From Achromobacter deleyi (GTDB lineage: Bacteria; Pseudomonadota; Gammaproteobacteria; Burkholderiales; Burkholderiaceae_B): 64,000 nt of DNA. The translations under genes and the position numbers were made by a program. The notes below the pieces were generated by a model. That model was given only the letters and a program-made list of their open reading frames with translations. It had not been told where the DNA came from and ran no database searches. Positions 34,009 to 47,204 of the stretch are shown one piece after another; within the stretch, counting starts at the first letter, position 1, and the number at the start of each line of letters is the position of its first letter. The DNA lies in the NCBI RefSeq assembly GCF_016127315.1, contig NZ_CP065997.1:6014001-6078000 (forward strand). Direction: 5' to 3'.

Positions 34009-35196
34009 TCACGACACCGCGCCCTGCCCATACTTGCCCGTCAACAGCGCGCCGCGCGCGAAACGCGCCAGCGCGTAGGGCGCCAGCGGCACATCCGTCG
34101 CCAGCCCCAGGGCTTCCTGCGCCAGCACCCGCCCAACCGCGGGCGACAGCTTGAAGCCGTGGCCGGAAAAGCCGAATCCCGCCACCAGTCCCGCCACGCC
34201 GTCGATGCGGCCCAGCACCGGATTCCAGTCCGGCGTCACGTCATACACGCCGGTCCAGGACGACGCCAGGCCGGCCTCGGCATATGCCGGAAAACGCGCC
34301 GCCGCCTGCTCGCCAACGCCGGCCACGTAGTCCAGCGCAATGTCGCCCTGCTCCGCCTCGCCGGGCGGCAGCTTTTCGCCGACCGTGCCCTCGCTGACCA
34401 GCATCTGGCTGCCGCCGTAGCTGCGGCAATACAGCATGCCGGGCGAGGCCAGGTCCTTGAAGACCGGCATCGAATAGCCGTAGGGCGCCGCCGCGCATTC
34501 CAGGGCCAGCACGGCGTGGCGCTCGGGCGCCAGCGGCATCGCCACGCCGGTCCACGCCGCCAGTTCGGCGGTCCAGATGTTCTGGGTGCTGACGACCACG
34601 CCGCAGGCGTAGTCGCCCTCGGACGTGGCCACGCCAGTCACGCGCCCGCCTTGCCGCAGCAGGCCGCGCACGGCGACGTTCTCGCGGATCGTCACGCCGC
34701 GCCGGCGGGCGGCGCGGGCAAAGCTGGTGGCGACCAGATAGGCGTCGGCAAAGCCGGCCTCCGGCTCGAAGCCGATCAGCGCCGCGTCGTGGAAATCGGC
34801 GATCGGCAGCAGTTCGCGCGCTTGCGCCGCGTCCAGCCGCTGCACCGGGATGCCCTGCGCCTGCTGCTGCGCCAGGGCCTCGTCCAGCGGCGCGCGCTTG
34901 TCGTCGTCGGCCGCGGCGATCAGATAGCCGCAACGGACCAGGCCGCTGGCCGCGTCCTCGTCGCCGACATAGGCGGCGAAATCGGTGAAGGCGCCCCACG
35001 AGCGCCGCGCCAGGTCGACGTTCTCGCGCACCGAATAATGGGTGCGCAGGATGCCCGAGGACTGCGCCGTGGTGCCGGCGCCGATGGTGGCGCGGTCCAG
35101 CACCAGCACGCTCTTCGCGCCCAGGGCCGCCAGGTGGAAAGCGACGGAACTGCCCACCACGCCCGCGCCGATCACAATCACGTCATAACGCTTCAC
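34009..35196 (-). CDS. FAD-dependent oxidoreductase (DAO/sarcosine oxidase-like)
   Basis: A flavoprotein of about 395 residues. FAD motif YDVIVIGAGVVGSSVAFHLA, then GTTAQSSGILRTHYSVRENV (flavin-facing loop), GYLIAAADDDKRAPL and the C-terminal FGFSGHGFKLSPAVGRVLAQ. This resembles SoxB-type sarcosine/dimethylglycine oxidases and DadA. The GTG at 35196 has GGGGAG 7 bases before it and gives MKRYDVIVIG; an ATG at 35211 would add five residues without a ribosome-binding site. No subunit genes are adjacent, so it is probably a monomeric oxidase. Substrate unknown. Confidence 0.85.
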   Translation of the reverse strand: MKRYDVIVIGAGVVGSSVAFHLAALGAKSVLVLDRATIGAGTTAQSSGILRTHYSVRENVDLARRSWGAFTDFAAYVGDEDAASGLVRCGYLIAAADDDKRAPLDEALAQQQAQGIPVQRLDAAQARELLPIADFHDAALIGFEPEAGFADAYLVATSFARAARRRGVTIRENVAVRGLLRQGGRVTGVATSEGDYACGVVVSTQNIWTAELAAWTGVAMPLAPERHAVLALECAAAPYGYSMPVFKDLASPGMLYCRSYGGSQMLVSEGTVGEKLPPGEAEQGDIALDYVAGVGEQAAARFPAYAEAGLASSWTGVYDVTPDWNPVLGRIDGVAGLVAGFGFSGHGFKLSPAVGRVLAQEALGLATDVPLAPYALARFARGALLTGKYGQGAVS

Positions 35197-35233
35197 GCGC
35201 ACACTCCCCATGGATGAATGGCGGCAGTGTGAC

Positions 35234-35249
35234 GCCGGCCGCGGCCGGC
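35234..35249. repeat. 16-bp GC palindrome in intergenic gap
   Basis: GCCGGCCGCGGCCGGC is self-complementary and lies between the FAD oxidoreductase start and the DUF4952 gene end. There is no T run on either side, so it is not an obvious terminator. Confidence 0.4.
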
Positions 35250-35292
35250 GGCCGTTATATCAGCGCGACGAATACTGAATAAAAGCGCGGCC

Positions 35293-35742
35293 TCAGATGT
35301 CCTCGGTGTAGCGCTCGACCCGGATATGGAAGTTGTCGATCCGGCCCCATTGGGCGCGCGACGACACCAGCGTTTCCTCGGAGCCGAAGGCGATCATGTA
35401 TTCGTGCCCGGTGCGCGGATCGCGCCAGGAATGCGGCGGCGCATCCCAGCCACAGCAGCGAAAGTGCAGCGGCTCGAGACCGAAGCGCTGGCGCAGATAG
35501 CGTTCGACGCCGGCGGCGTCGGCGCCGTCGAGGCGATAACGCGCCACCAGCGGCTTGCCCTGCCCCCATTCCTGGCGGCAGCCCAGGTATTCGATGGCGT
35601 CGGGCTTGTCCCCCAGCACGGCCAGGAAATCCTCGCAGCCGGGCGTGGGCGCGGCCTGCGCCTGCGCCTGCGCCGCGGCAGACGGCAGCAACAACACCGC
35701 CGGCAGCAGCAGGGTTCGCAACCAGCGAGCCAGGGCCATCAT
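35293..35742 (-). CDS. Secreted DUF4952-like protein
   Basis: A 149-residue protein with a Sec signal peptide (WLRTLLLPAVLLLPSAAAQA). The mature part has cysteines in GCEDFLAVLGDKPDAIEYLG and LHFRCCGWDAPPHSW, and resembles DUF4952 proteins of unknown function. The start (MMALARW, 35742) overlaps the stop of the HxlR gene, so the two are cotranscribed. Periplasmic or lipoprotein-like; the role is unknown. Confidence 0.65.
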   Translation of the reverse strand: MMALARWLRTLLLPAVLLLPSAAAQAQAQAAPTPGCEDFLAVLGDKPDAIEYLGCRQEWGQGKPLVARYRLDGADAAGVERYLRQRFGLEPLHFRCCGWDAPPHSWRDPRTGHEYMIAFGSEETLVSSRAQWGRIDNFHIRVERYTEDI

Positions 35743-36230
35743 GCGCGCTCCGTCTTCTGTGCCAGCCGCCAGCGCATCAGGTCATCCGCGCCCGGTCCGG
35801 CTTCCACCCGCAGGTCCTGGTGCCCGACGCGGGCGCCGGTGCCTTCCTCGACCAGCCCCAGCTCGACGCGCCGGCCGGTCCGCGCGTTCATGAAGCGCAG
35901 CGGCGGCCCGCCTTCCGGCTGCCATTGGTCGCCGACCTGGGCCAGCGCCTGCAGCACCAGGGCGATGTCGCGGCCCTTGGCGGTGGGCAGGTATTCATGG
36001 CGGTCGGGGCCGCTCTGGTACAGGCGGCGCTCGATCAGCCCGTTCTGTTCCAGCTGCCTGAGCCGGTCGGCCAGCGTCGCGTTGGCGATGCCGGTGGAGC
36101 GGCGCAGGTCGTCATAGCGCCGCAGGCCGAGCACCAGGTCGCGCAGGATCAGCATGGCCCAGCGGTCGCCAACGGCATCGAGCACCGTGGCGATGGAGCA
36201 GACCATTCCTTCAAAACTCTTGGCGCGCAT
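35739..36230 (-). CDS. HxlR family transcriptional regulator
   Basis: A 163-residue winged-helix regulator. The HxlR core is VCSIATVLDAVGDRWAMLIL, LRRYDDLRRSTGIANATLAD, LIERRLYQSGPDRHEYLPT. It has an extra C-terminal domain of about 50 residues after the wHTH (FMNARTGRRVELGLVEEGTG), as found in longer HxlR proteins. Start ATG 36230 has AAAGGGA upstream. It diverges from a tautomerase gene; a perfect dyad at 36326-36342 lies between. HxlR proteins often sense electrophiles or redox change. Confidence 0.88.
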   Translation of the reverse strand: MRAKSFEGMVCSIATVLDAVGDRWAMLILRDLVLGLRRYDDLRRSTGIANATLADRLRQLEQNGLIERRLYQSGPDRHEYLPTAKGRDIALVLQALAQVGDQWQPEGGPPLRFMNARTGRRVELGLVEEGTGARVGHQDLRVEAGPGADDLMRWRLAQKTERA

Positions 36231-36325
36231 GGATTCCCTTTGCCGTGCCGCTGGAACGCGGCCATCGCAGTATCGCAGTCGGGCGGACAACGCTCAAGCG
36301 TCCGTGCCACGGCCCTTGCTTTACA

Positions 36326-36342
36326 ACTTCAATAATTGAAGT
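36326..36342. promoter_or_regulatory. HxlR operator
   Basis: ACTTCAATAATTGAAGT is a perfect 17-bp palindrome, 95 bp before the HxlR start and 93 bp before the tautomerase start. ACTTCA/TGAAGT half-sites of this kind are common in front of HxlR genes. Confidence 0.75.
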
Positions 36343-36434
36343 CAATAATTATACCGACTGATAGCCACCGCCCGTTTCCCCCCAGGCCGCCCTTGCCGGC
36401 GTGCCTTCGCCCCTCTCCCAAAAGGAACCCCGCC

Positions 36435-36863
36435 ATGCCGCTCTGGAACATCTATCACCCACAGGACGCCTTTTCCGACGAGGACAAGCAGGCCATCGCC
36501 GAACGCATCACCGCGCTCTACACCGACCTGCCGAAGTTCTATGTCGGGCTGGTGTTCCATCCCGTGCCCAGGTCCTCGTTCTTCATCGGCGGCAAACGCG
36601 CCGACGACTTCGTGCGCATCTCGGTCGACCATATCGCCCGCCAGATCCACGAGGACGAGACCCGGCGCAGGTTCCTGGGCGCGGTCGGCCGGCTGCTGGC
36701 CCCCTATGTCGCGGACCGCGGGCTGCGCTGGGAAATCCATATCGATGAAACGCCGTTCGGGCTGTGGACCATCCAGGACATGCGCCCGCCGGTGCCCGGC
36801 ACGCCGCAAAGCGAACAGTGGCGCGCGGACAACCGACCGACCGTGCCGGCCGTATCGGCCTGA
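36435..36863 (+). CDS. Tautomerase superfamily protein (cis-CaaD/MSAD-like)
   Basis: A 142-residue protein starting Met-Pro, so N-terminal Met removal would leave the catalytic Pro-1 of the tautomerase superfamily. The sequence MPLWNIYHPQDAFSDEDKQA, YVGLVFHPVPRSSFFIGGKR, DHIARQIHEDETRRRFLGAV and GLRWEIHIDETPFGLWTIQD follows the cis-3-chloroacrylic-acid-dehalogenase-like branch (about 145 residues) rather than the 60-residue 4-OT type. AAAGGA precedes the ATG at 36435. Likely cytoplasmic, acting on an unsaturated or oxo acid; real substrate unknown. Control by the divergent HxlR protein is expected. Confidence 0.85.
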   Translation: MPLWNIYHPQDAFSDEDKQAIAERITALYTDLPKFYVGLVFHPVPRSSFFIGGKRADDFVRISVDHIARQIHEDETRRRFLGAVGRLLAPYVADRGLRWEIHIDETPFGLWTIQDMRPPVPGTPQSEQWRADNRPTVPAVSA

Positions 36864-36925
36864 CCGTGCTGGCCGTGTCGGCCTGACCGCGCCGCCCGTC
36901 GCCCGTCGCCCGTCACATAACCGCG

Positions 36926-37897
36926 CTAGCGCCCGGCCCCAGCCGCTTCGCGCCATGACGCCGTGGCGCCGCGCCCTTCCTCGGCCAGGAATTCCACCAG
37001 CGCCGGCAGCGACGCATCCATCGGCCGATTGGCGTGGATGCGCATCACATAGCCCCACGATCCCGGCATGCGCAGGCCCGGCGTCAGCGCCACCAGCCGG
37101 CCGCTGGCCAGTTCCTCGTCGATCAGCGGCGCGCGCCCCAGGGCGATGCCGACGCCCGCCGCGGCCGCCGCCACCACCGTGCTCAGGCCACTCAGCACCA
37201 GCGGGTCCTGACCCGCGCTTTCCGGCAGGCCCAGCCGCGGACGCCAGGTGCGCCAATCGGTTTCGGGGCTGTCGATGTGCTTTTCCTCGAGCCAGCGATG
37301 GCGCGTGAAGACGGCCGGATCGTCGCGCTCGCCCGGCGCGACCAGCGCCGGGCTGCACACCGGCACCACGGTCTCGGTCATCAGCGGGATGTCTCCCGGC
37401 GCGGCCAGGTGCGGGCCCAGGCCACGCACGTGCAGGAACGCCAGGTCGATGTCCTGCGCCTTCCAGGCCGGATCCTGGCTGGCGTGCAGGAACACCTGGA
37501 TGTCGATATCCGGATGCAATTCGATGAAGCGGCCGATGCGCGGCGCCAGCCACAACGCCGCCAGCGAAGGGTTGGCCGACACGTTCAGGTTGTAGCGCCG
37601 CTTGCCTCGGGCGCTGGCCCGGGCATTGCGGCACGCGGTCTCCAACAGGGTCAAGGCCTGTTGTACGGAAGCCAGCAACGCGGCGCCGGCCTCGGTGGTT
37701 TCCGCGCGGCGCACCGTGCCGCCCCGCCGCAGCAGGCTCACGCCCAGGTCGGCCTCCAGCGCGCGCAGCTGATGGCTGACGGCGCTCTTGGTGACATTGA
37801 GCTCGGCGGCGGCGCGGCTGAGGCTGCCCAGGCGGGCGACCGCCTCGAAGGCGCGCAGCGCCGCCAGCGGCGGCATGTGGGTGGGCAAAGTCGGCAT
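36926..37897 (-). CDS. LysR family transcriptional regulator (GcvA-like)
   Basis: A 323-residue protein of the GcvA/AmpR branch: PPLAALRAFEAVARLGSLSR, AAAELNVTKSAVSHQLRALE, ADLGVSLLRRGGTVRRAETT, then NLNVSANPSLAALWLAPRIG at the start of the ligand domain. A perfect dyad sits directly upstream of its start codon (37899-37919). It diverges from the fused ABC exporter gene, whose start is 94 bp away, and may regulate it as well as itself. Confidence 0.9.
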   Translation of the reverse strand: MPTLPTHMPPLAALRAFEAVARLGSLSRAAAELNVTKSAVSHQLRALEADLGVSLLRRGGTVRRAETTEAGAALLASVQQALTLLETACRNARASARGKRRYNLNVSANPSLAALWLAPRIGRFIELHPDIDIQVFLHASQDPAWKAQDIDLAFLHVRGLGPHLAAPGDIPLMTETVVPVCSPALVAPGERDDPAVFTRHRWLEEKHIDSPETDWRTWRPRLGLPESAGQDPLVLSGLSTVVAAAAAGVGIALGRAPLIDEELASGRLVALTPGLRMPGSWGYVMRIHANRPMDASLPALVEFLAEEGRGATASWREAAGAGR

Positions 37898-37898
37898 A

Positions 37899-37919
37899 GG
37901 GTTGAGTTTATCTCAACCC
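37899..37919. promoter_or_regulatory. LysR dyad at the start of the GcvA-like gene
   Basis: GGGTTGAG-TTTAT-CTCAACCC has perfect 8-bp arms and contains the LysR T-N11-A pattern. It begins 1 base upstream of the LysR start codon and is about 73 bp from the ABC gene start, a good position for autorepression. Confidence 0.7.
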
Positions 37920-37991
37920 ATGATTGAATAACTATCGCTATCGCGCGCGCGGCGGATGCGTGACCATTCAGGCTCTGGAGGGAGCATTGAT

Positions 37992-41606
<3,615 letters not shown>

Positions 41607-44313
41607 CGTTGCGCCGCACCTCGTCCGCCGTGAACCACACCCGCTTGCTGCCGAAGCGGTTGTACAGGTCGAACTGGTCGCGGGTGTGCGGCGACGGCGT
41701 GCCGTCCGGGGCGACGAAACCGCTCTGCCCCGGCGCCACCACGTCCACCGCCCGCACCGACTTGCCGTCGAACACCGTCATGTTGTTCTCGGTGCCGCGG
41801 TTCTGCGTGGCCGGGTAGCTCAGCACCGCCTTGGCGTCGGCCTGCGGCACGCCCAGGAAGTTCTTGGGCGCGAACACCATCGGCGGCGCCGGGATCTTCC
41901 ACGCGGCCGGATCCTGGCCGTAGGCCTGGCGCAGCGCCGCCAGCGCATCGTCCAGCGCCGCCAGGATGACGTCATCGGCGCGCGCGCCGTTGAAGAAGTC
42001 ATAGCGCTGCGGCACGCCGGCCTCGGGCCCGGCCAGGGCGTTGAACAGCACCTTGACGCCGGTGGTCAGGTTGAGCGAGCCGGTGGCCGGCGCCTGCGGC
42101 GTCGGATAGCCGGTGGCGCTGTACCACTTGAAGAAGTCGGCCGGCATCTCGTCGGCCAGCGTGCGCCGCAGCATGGCGCGCAGCCACGCGTCCATCACCG
42201 CCGGGCCGGCATTGTCGAAGTAGCCCGGTTCGCGTTCGCTGGTCATCATGCCGTCCCAGCCCGCCAGCCCCGCCACCAGCCGCACGCGCGGATCGTCGGC
42301 CGGCAGCCCTTGCACCGCGCGTTGCAGGAACGGCAGGAAATGGCGGCGGTTGACGTCGGCGTAGCTGGTGGTGCGGATCAGGTCCCACATCTGCTGCGCG
42401 CTGACCTTGCCGCCATTGGCGGTCATGGCCTTCAGGCGCATCTCGATCTCGGCGTAGCGGTCGGCCTGGCCCCAGACGATGGCGAACAGGTCGGTGGACG
42501 GGTAGCCGCGCATCGGCTGGTTGTTCCAGTTGGCGATGAAGCCCTGGCGCGGGTTGTAGACCTGCGGATTGCTGGAGAACGGCAGCAGGCCCTGCCAGTC
42601 CATCTCGCCCGTGCCGGGCACCGGCAGGCGCGGGTCGTGGCCCGGGCGGCGCTTGGGATAGAAGCCGGTATGGGCGTAGCCGATGTTGCCGCGGTCGTCG
42701 GCGTAGTACCAGTTGATGGTCAGCGCGTGGCGCGCCGCCTGCGCCTTCCATTGTTCCCAGTTGGCCGACTGCGTCTTGCGGGTCCAGGCCATCAGCGATT
42801 GCAGTTCAAAGCCTTCCCAGGCGCGCGCCTTGGCGTAGGCCACGTGCTGCGCGTCGTCGAACTTGACGATCAGGCCGTGCACGCTGCGGTAGACGTCCAG
42901 CGCCACCGGCGCGGCGTCCTTCACCAGGATCAGGTCGGTGCGCTTTTCCAGCGTCTTCCATTCGCCGTCGTGGAAATAGCGGCTGCGGTCGGCCGGATCC
43001 AGCTTTTCCGCGAAGATATCGACGTCATCGCCGAAGCCGGCGGTCGAGCCCCAAGCCACATGCGCGTTGTGGCCGAACAGGATGCCGGGATAGGCGAACG
43101 GCGTGTTGCCAACCACGTCGAAGCCGGCGCCGTGCAGGCCGATGCCGTAGGTGTAGGCCGGGTTCCACCAGCCGAACTGCGGACCGTTCAGCAGGATCGA
43201 ACGGGCGTCCTTGGCATGGTCGCGGCCCACGATCCACATGTTGCTGGTGGTCGGGAAGCCGGCGATGCCCGGCTGGCCCGATTGCGCGTACTGCTCGGCC
43301 AGCCGCGCCCGCAGCGCCGCTGGCGCGCCGTCGACCACGCCGCGGGTGGCCGGGTCGCGCACCACGCGCTCGAGCATCGGCGGCGTGCCGTCATAGCGCG
43401 GCAGCGCATAGGCCAGCTTGTCCGCGCCTTCCGACTGGAACACCGCCGGCTGGTAGCTGCCCTCTTCGGGCGGCACCGTGGTCGGCGCGCGGCTGTCGGT
43501 CAGCCAGCGCAGCTGGTTGAAGATGCGCATGGCCTCGGCGTCGCCGTGCCTGTCCTTCAGGGCCGTCAGCAGCGCCAGGTTGTCGATCTCGCTGTTGGCG
43601 TCCGAGAAGCGGTTGGCCATGGTGCCGATGAAGATCATCGCCACGTCGTAGGCGGTCCAGTCGGCCGGCGCGAAGCCCAGGTCGTTGAACTCCTTGGGCA
43701 TCAGTTGGCCCGGCTGCGCCCGCACCCGCGCCAGCCAGGCGTTCATGCCGGCCGCGTAGCCGTCCAGCACCTGGCGATCCGAAGCCGGCAGCGCCGCCAG
43801 CTGGCGCTGGATGCGCTCGGGCGAGAAGTTGCCGCGGATCGACTTGTCGAACGCCACCATCGACGCGCCCAGCACCTCGGCCACCCGGCCCTGGGTGCTG
43901 CGGCGCGCCATCTCCATCTGGAACAGCCGGTCCTGCGCCACCGCGTAACCGTAGCCGTAGAAAATGCCGTACACCGTGTCCGCATAGACGTGCGGCATGC
44001 CATAGGCATCGCGCCGGATCGTGACCTTGCCAGCGACGCCTTGCGGCGCTGCCACGACGGCTTCGGACGCCTGGCCCGTAGTGGACGCCACCGGCTGCGC
44101 CGCTATCGCGGGCAGGCACGAACTGGCCGCCAACAGGGCGGCCGACAACCATTGCTGCTTCATTGAATCTGTCTCCGTATCGAATGGGACCGCGCCGCGA
44201 GCCTGCCGCGGGCGATGGCGGCGCCTCTGCCGGGCGCCGTCCGCGAACCATGATACGAAGCCGCCAACTATAATTCCAATGCATTTGATTCATACGATTC
44301 ATGCGGTTGGGAC

Positions 44314-45282
44314 ATGGACTTCCAGAAACTCAAGCACCTGCTCGCCGTGGTCGAACACGGCACCTTTTCGCGCGCCGCCGACAAGGTCAACCTGTCCCAG
44401 CCCGCGCTCAGCCGCAGCATCCAGTCACTGGAAACCGAACTGGGCCTGCCGCTGCTGGACCGCGGCACCCGCCAGGTGCGCCTGACACCCTACGGCGCCT
44501 GCGTCGCCGAGCGCGCCCGCCGCATGCGCTACGAGGAAGCCGAGCTGCGCCGCGAACTCAAGACCCTGGCCGGCGGCGAATCCGGCGCCCTCTCTATCGG
44601 ACTGAGTCCAACCCCCGCCTCCCTGCTGCTGACGCCCTTCCTGGCCCACATGGCCACCCGCCATCCGCAGGTGCGCGTGGCCGCCGAACTCGGCGCCACC
44701 GCCGCCCTGGTCGAACAGCTGCGCGCCGAACGCATCGACGCCATGGTCTGCGACGCCCGCATGCTCTACGGCGCCGCCGACATCGAAACCCGCCCCCTCG
44801 CCCCCCTGCGCGCCGGCATGGTTTGCCGCAAGGGCCACCCCATCCTGGCCCACCGCCGCCCCACCATCGACCACATCCGCCACTACCCCGTCGCCTCCAG
44901 CACCCTGAGCCCCGAGGTCGCCCTGCGCCTGGCCGAAACCCTGGGCCCCGCCGGCGCCCCCGAACAGATGGTCACCGTGCGCTGCGAAAACCTGGCCCCC
45001 CTGGTCCACCTGGCCCTCACCACCGACACCCTGCTGCTGGGCGTCATCTGCGTCACCCGCCAGGAACAGCAAGCCGGCGCCCTGGTAGAAGTGCCCCTGT
45101 CCCCCGACCCCCAACGCCAGGGCCACTACGTCCTCGCCCGCCTGGCCGGCCGCAGCCCGCTAAAGGCCCAGGACGCGCTCTACACCTTCACTCAGCAATG
45201 CTGGAACGACTTCGCCAGTTTTCGACCAAAACAGCCGGCGTTGGGGAAGATGGAAAAGCTGGCTAGGACAACAAAGCCGTAG
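44314..45282 (+). CDS. LysR family transcriptional regulator divergent from penicillin acylase
   Basis: A 322-residue LysR protein: [60 protein letters not shown], and a ligand domain from [20 protein letters not shown]. The 150-bp gap to the acylase holds AATGCATT (44278-44285) and a direct repeat GATTCAT at 44287-44293 and 44296-44302. The last third of the gene is unusually C-rich on the plus strand. The C-terminal [20 protein letters not shown] lies at the edge of the prophage remnant and may have been altered by the insertion. Confidence 0.88.
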   Translation: MDFQKLKHLLAVVEHGTFSRAADKVNLSQPALSRSIQSLETELGLPLLDRGTRQVRLTPYGACVAERARRMRYEEAELRRELKTLAGGESGALSIGLSPTPASLLLTPFLAHMATRHPQVRVAAELGATAALVEQLRAERIDAMVCDARMLYGAADIETRPLAPLRAGMVCRKGHPILAHRRPTIDHIRHYPVASSTLSPEVALRLAETLGPAGAPEQMVTVRCENLAPLVHLALTTDTLLLGVICVTRQEQQAGALVEVPLSPDPQRQGHYVLARLAGRSPLKAQDALYTFTQQCWNDFASFRPKQPALGKMEKLARTTKP

Positions 45283-46437
45283 CGCGAGCGAGCCCCCTAT
45301 GTCGCTGGCGACCGTGGCGATCATGTCGTTAACGCTGTAGTCGTTGCGTTCGGCCGTCTTCTGAGCGGTGTCGGCAAACACCTTGCGCGCGACGATCCGG
45401 GGCGGCACCTCATACCGGCTGAACCAGGCGCCCTTGATCAGGTCGCCACCCAGCGGCGTCGGGCGCTGCTGGTACTGCGCCGAGAATACGTACCGGCTGA
45501 CGCGAGCGCCCTCCTGGTCCGTGCCGGCGCCGGCCTCCATGGCCAGCAGATCCGCCAGCGGCTCCTTGTAGGGCCAGTAGCTGAAGCGCCCTTTCTCGTC
45601 CCGTACGCTGCTGTCGACCTTGGCCTGCAGCTCGGCCGGCAGGCCTGCCACATACGCGTCGTCGATCAGCGCCGGGATGACGACCTGGTCCCATTCCGAG
45701 CCCAGGTTTCCGACCTGGATAAAGCCGGTCACGTCCTCCTGAGCCAGGCGCTGCATGATCACGATGATCGGCGTATCGGGGTTGGCCCGACGGCTTTTCA
45801 CGGTGGCGATCAGGTCGCGGTTCGCCTTGGCACGCCGCGGCTTGCTGTAGGCGTCGCCGACCTTGAGCGGGTCATCGATGACGATGGCGCCCTGCCACCC
45901 TTCCGCCATATGACCGGCGCGAAAGCCGGTGATCTGGCCGCCGAGCGACACCGCGTAGACGCCGCCGGCCTTGCGACCATCGACCTCGATGTTCCAGCGT
46001 TTCTTACTTTTCGCGTCCGCGGCGACCTTCAGCGGCCACAACTCCTGGAACTCGTCAGACTGAACCAGTTCCTTGGCCGTCTGCGAGTTCAGCAGCGCCA
46101 GATCATCGGAATAGCTGATGTGCAGGAACCGGGCCCACGGGTTCAGCGCCAGGCCGCGGGCCATCAGGTTGATGGCGACCAGCTCGGTCTTCGACGAGCC
46201 CGGCGACACGTTGATGACCAGGTTCTTGATACGGCCGTCGATGACGTCCTGCACCTTCTTGGCGATCAGCTCATGGTGCCAGTTGACTCGGAACTTGATG
46301 GCCTGGCGGTGCTTGAAGAAGTACCGGCTGAAGAACAGGTGGTCCTGTTCGCATAGAGCCTTGGCCGTGGCGCGCAGGACGGCGGGGGCAGTATTCGCCT
46401 TGCAGCTTTGCGACGGCGGCGGCGACTTCTCTTTCAT
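45160..46437 (-). pseudogene. Phage terminase large subunit, truncated
   Basis: The product resembles a terminase large subunit from [19 protein letters not shown] through the ATPase P-loop [20 protein letters not shown], the Walker B region [15 protein letters not shown], motif [21 protein letters not shown] and on to [20 protein letters not shown]. After AERNDYSV (about 45335) the family sequence stops, and the last 55 or so codons read through unrelated DNA, including the antisense of the LysR 3' end. The nuclease domain is thus lost, and the protein cannot package DNA. Start taken at ATG 46437, which overlaps the small subunit by 167 bp; the true start may be further in. Confidence 0.85.
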
Positions 46438-46861
46438 CCACCACCACCGTCTTCTGTTCTATCGGGCCGCCGCTGGCGCCTGTGTGTGCCCGCCTGTTCG
46501 TGAATGCGCCGCCCACCTCCTTGGCGACCTGCTCCAGCACACCGGCCGCGCCGACAACGTTGCCCCAGCTGATGTGCTTGTCGTAGATCCTGCCGAGCTG
46601 CCGCAGGCGAAACGCCTGGTCGGCGATGGGGATCTCGGCGATTTCCTGACGGAACCGTTGCCGGGTGTCGTGGAATAGCTGAACCCACCTCTTGGCCAGG
46701 TCTTTGCCGGCGACTTTGGTCGGGTCGTATTGCGCCACGTGCGTGCGGGGTACGTCTAGGCCGAATTCTTCCTTGACGGTTTTCGATACCTGGCTGGGGG
46801 TGTCCCAGCAGGCCAGGGCCTGGACGATGAAGCGCTTGTTGGCGTCGGTGATCTTTGCCAT
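46271..46861 (-). CDS. Phage terminase small subunit, DUF2280 family
   Basis: The ATG at 46861, preceded by GGAGA, opens [20 protein letters not shown], then [20 protein letters not shown] (DNA-binding HTH), [20 protein letters not shown] and [17 protein letters not shown]. This is a DUF2280 protein, the usual small terminase partner in such phages. Normal members stop at about LQGEY; here the frame runs 38 codons further ([11 protein letters not shown]...) through the terminase large gene in another frame. Loss of the native stop is the likely reason (TAC-TGC where TAC-TGA would end it), so the tail looks non-native. Confidence 0.75.
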   Translation of the reverse strand: MAKITDANKRFIVQALACWDTPSQVSKTVKEEFGLDVPRTHVAQYDPTKVAGKDLAKRWVQLFHDTRQRFRQEIAEIPIADQAFRLRQLGRIYDKHISWGNVVGAAGVLEQVAKEVGGAFTNRRAHTGASGGPIEQKTVVVDEREVAAAVAKLQGEYCPRRPARHGQGSMRTGPPVLQPVLLQAPPGHQVPSQLAP

Positions 46862-46913
46862 AGCGTCTCCAATGGAATATAAAGCAGTATCAGAATTCCG
46901 AGGACCCGATTTA

Positions 46914-47204
46914 ATGCCCCCTCCCAAAAAAAGCGCTGGCTCTAAGACCGTCCACGACAAGATTGCCGAGTTGAGCGAACAGCGAAATGAAGAGCTTGAG
47001 CGCGCTTGGCAGACAAGTCAGGCTGCTGAGCGAAATTCGGCTAAAGGACGCGATGGCGAAGCGGCTATTTATCGGGCTCAGACCTGTTTCCATACAGATC
47101 GCTCTGATAAGCTCCAAGATGACAAGGGCGAGGTGCTGAGCGCGCATTTAGAGGAAAGCCTCAAGGTTAACGAAGATCCTGGGCAGCGCCCTCCGAAACC
47201 CTAA
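46914..47204 (+). CDS. Small charged protein, unknown (prophage cargo)
   Basis: A 96-residue product, Lys/Glu/Arg-rich and mostly helical in appearance: KTVHDKIAELSEQRNEELER and AWQTSQAAERNSAKGRDGEA suggest a coiled coil. GAGG lies about 10 bases before the ATG at 46914; an in-frame ATG at 46872 lacks a ribosome-binding site. The DNA is AT-richer than the host chromosome. It is opposite in orientation to the terminase genes. A GCTGC-TTTTAG-GCAGC hairpin directly follows the stop. I do not recognise a family. Confidence 0.5.
   Translation: MPPPKKSAGSKTVHDKIAELSEQRNEELERAWQTSQAAERNSAKGRDGEAAIYRAQTCFHTDRSDKLQDDKGEVLSAHLEESLKVNEDPGQRPPKP

Noticed and set aside
35234..35249. GC palindrome as a terminator
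   Set aside because: No T run on either strand after the stem; kept only as a repeat.
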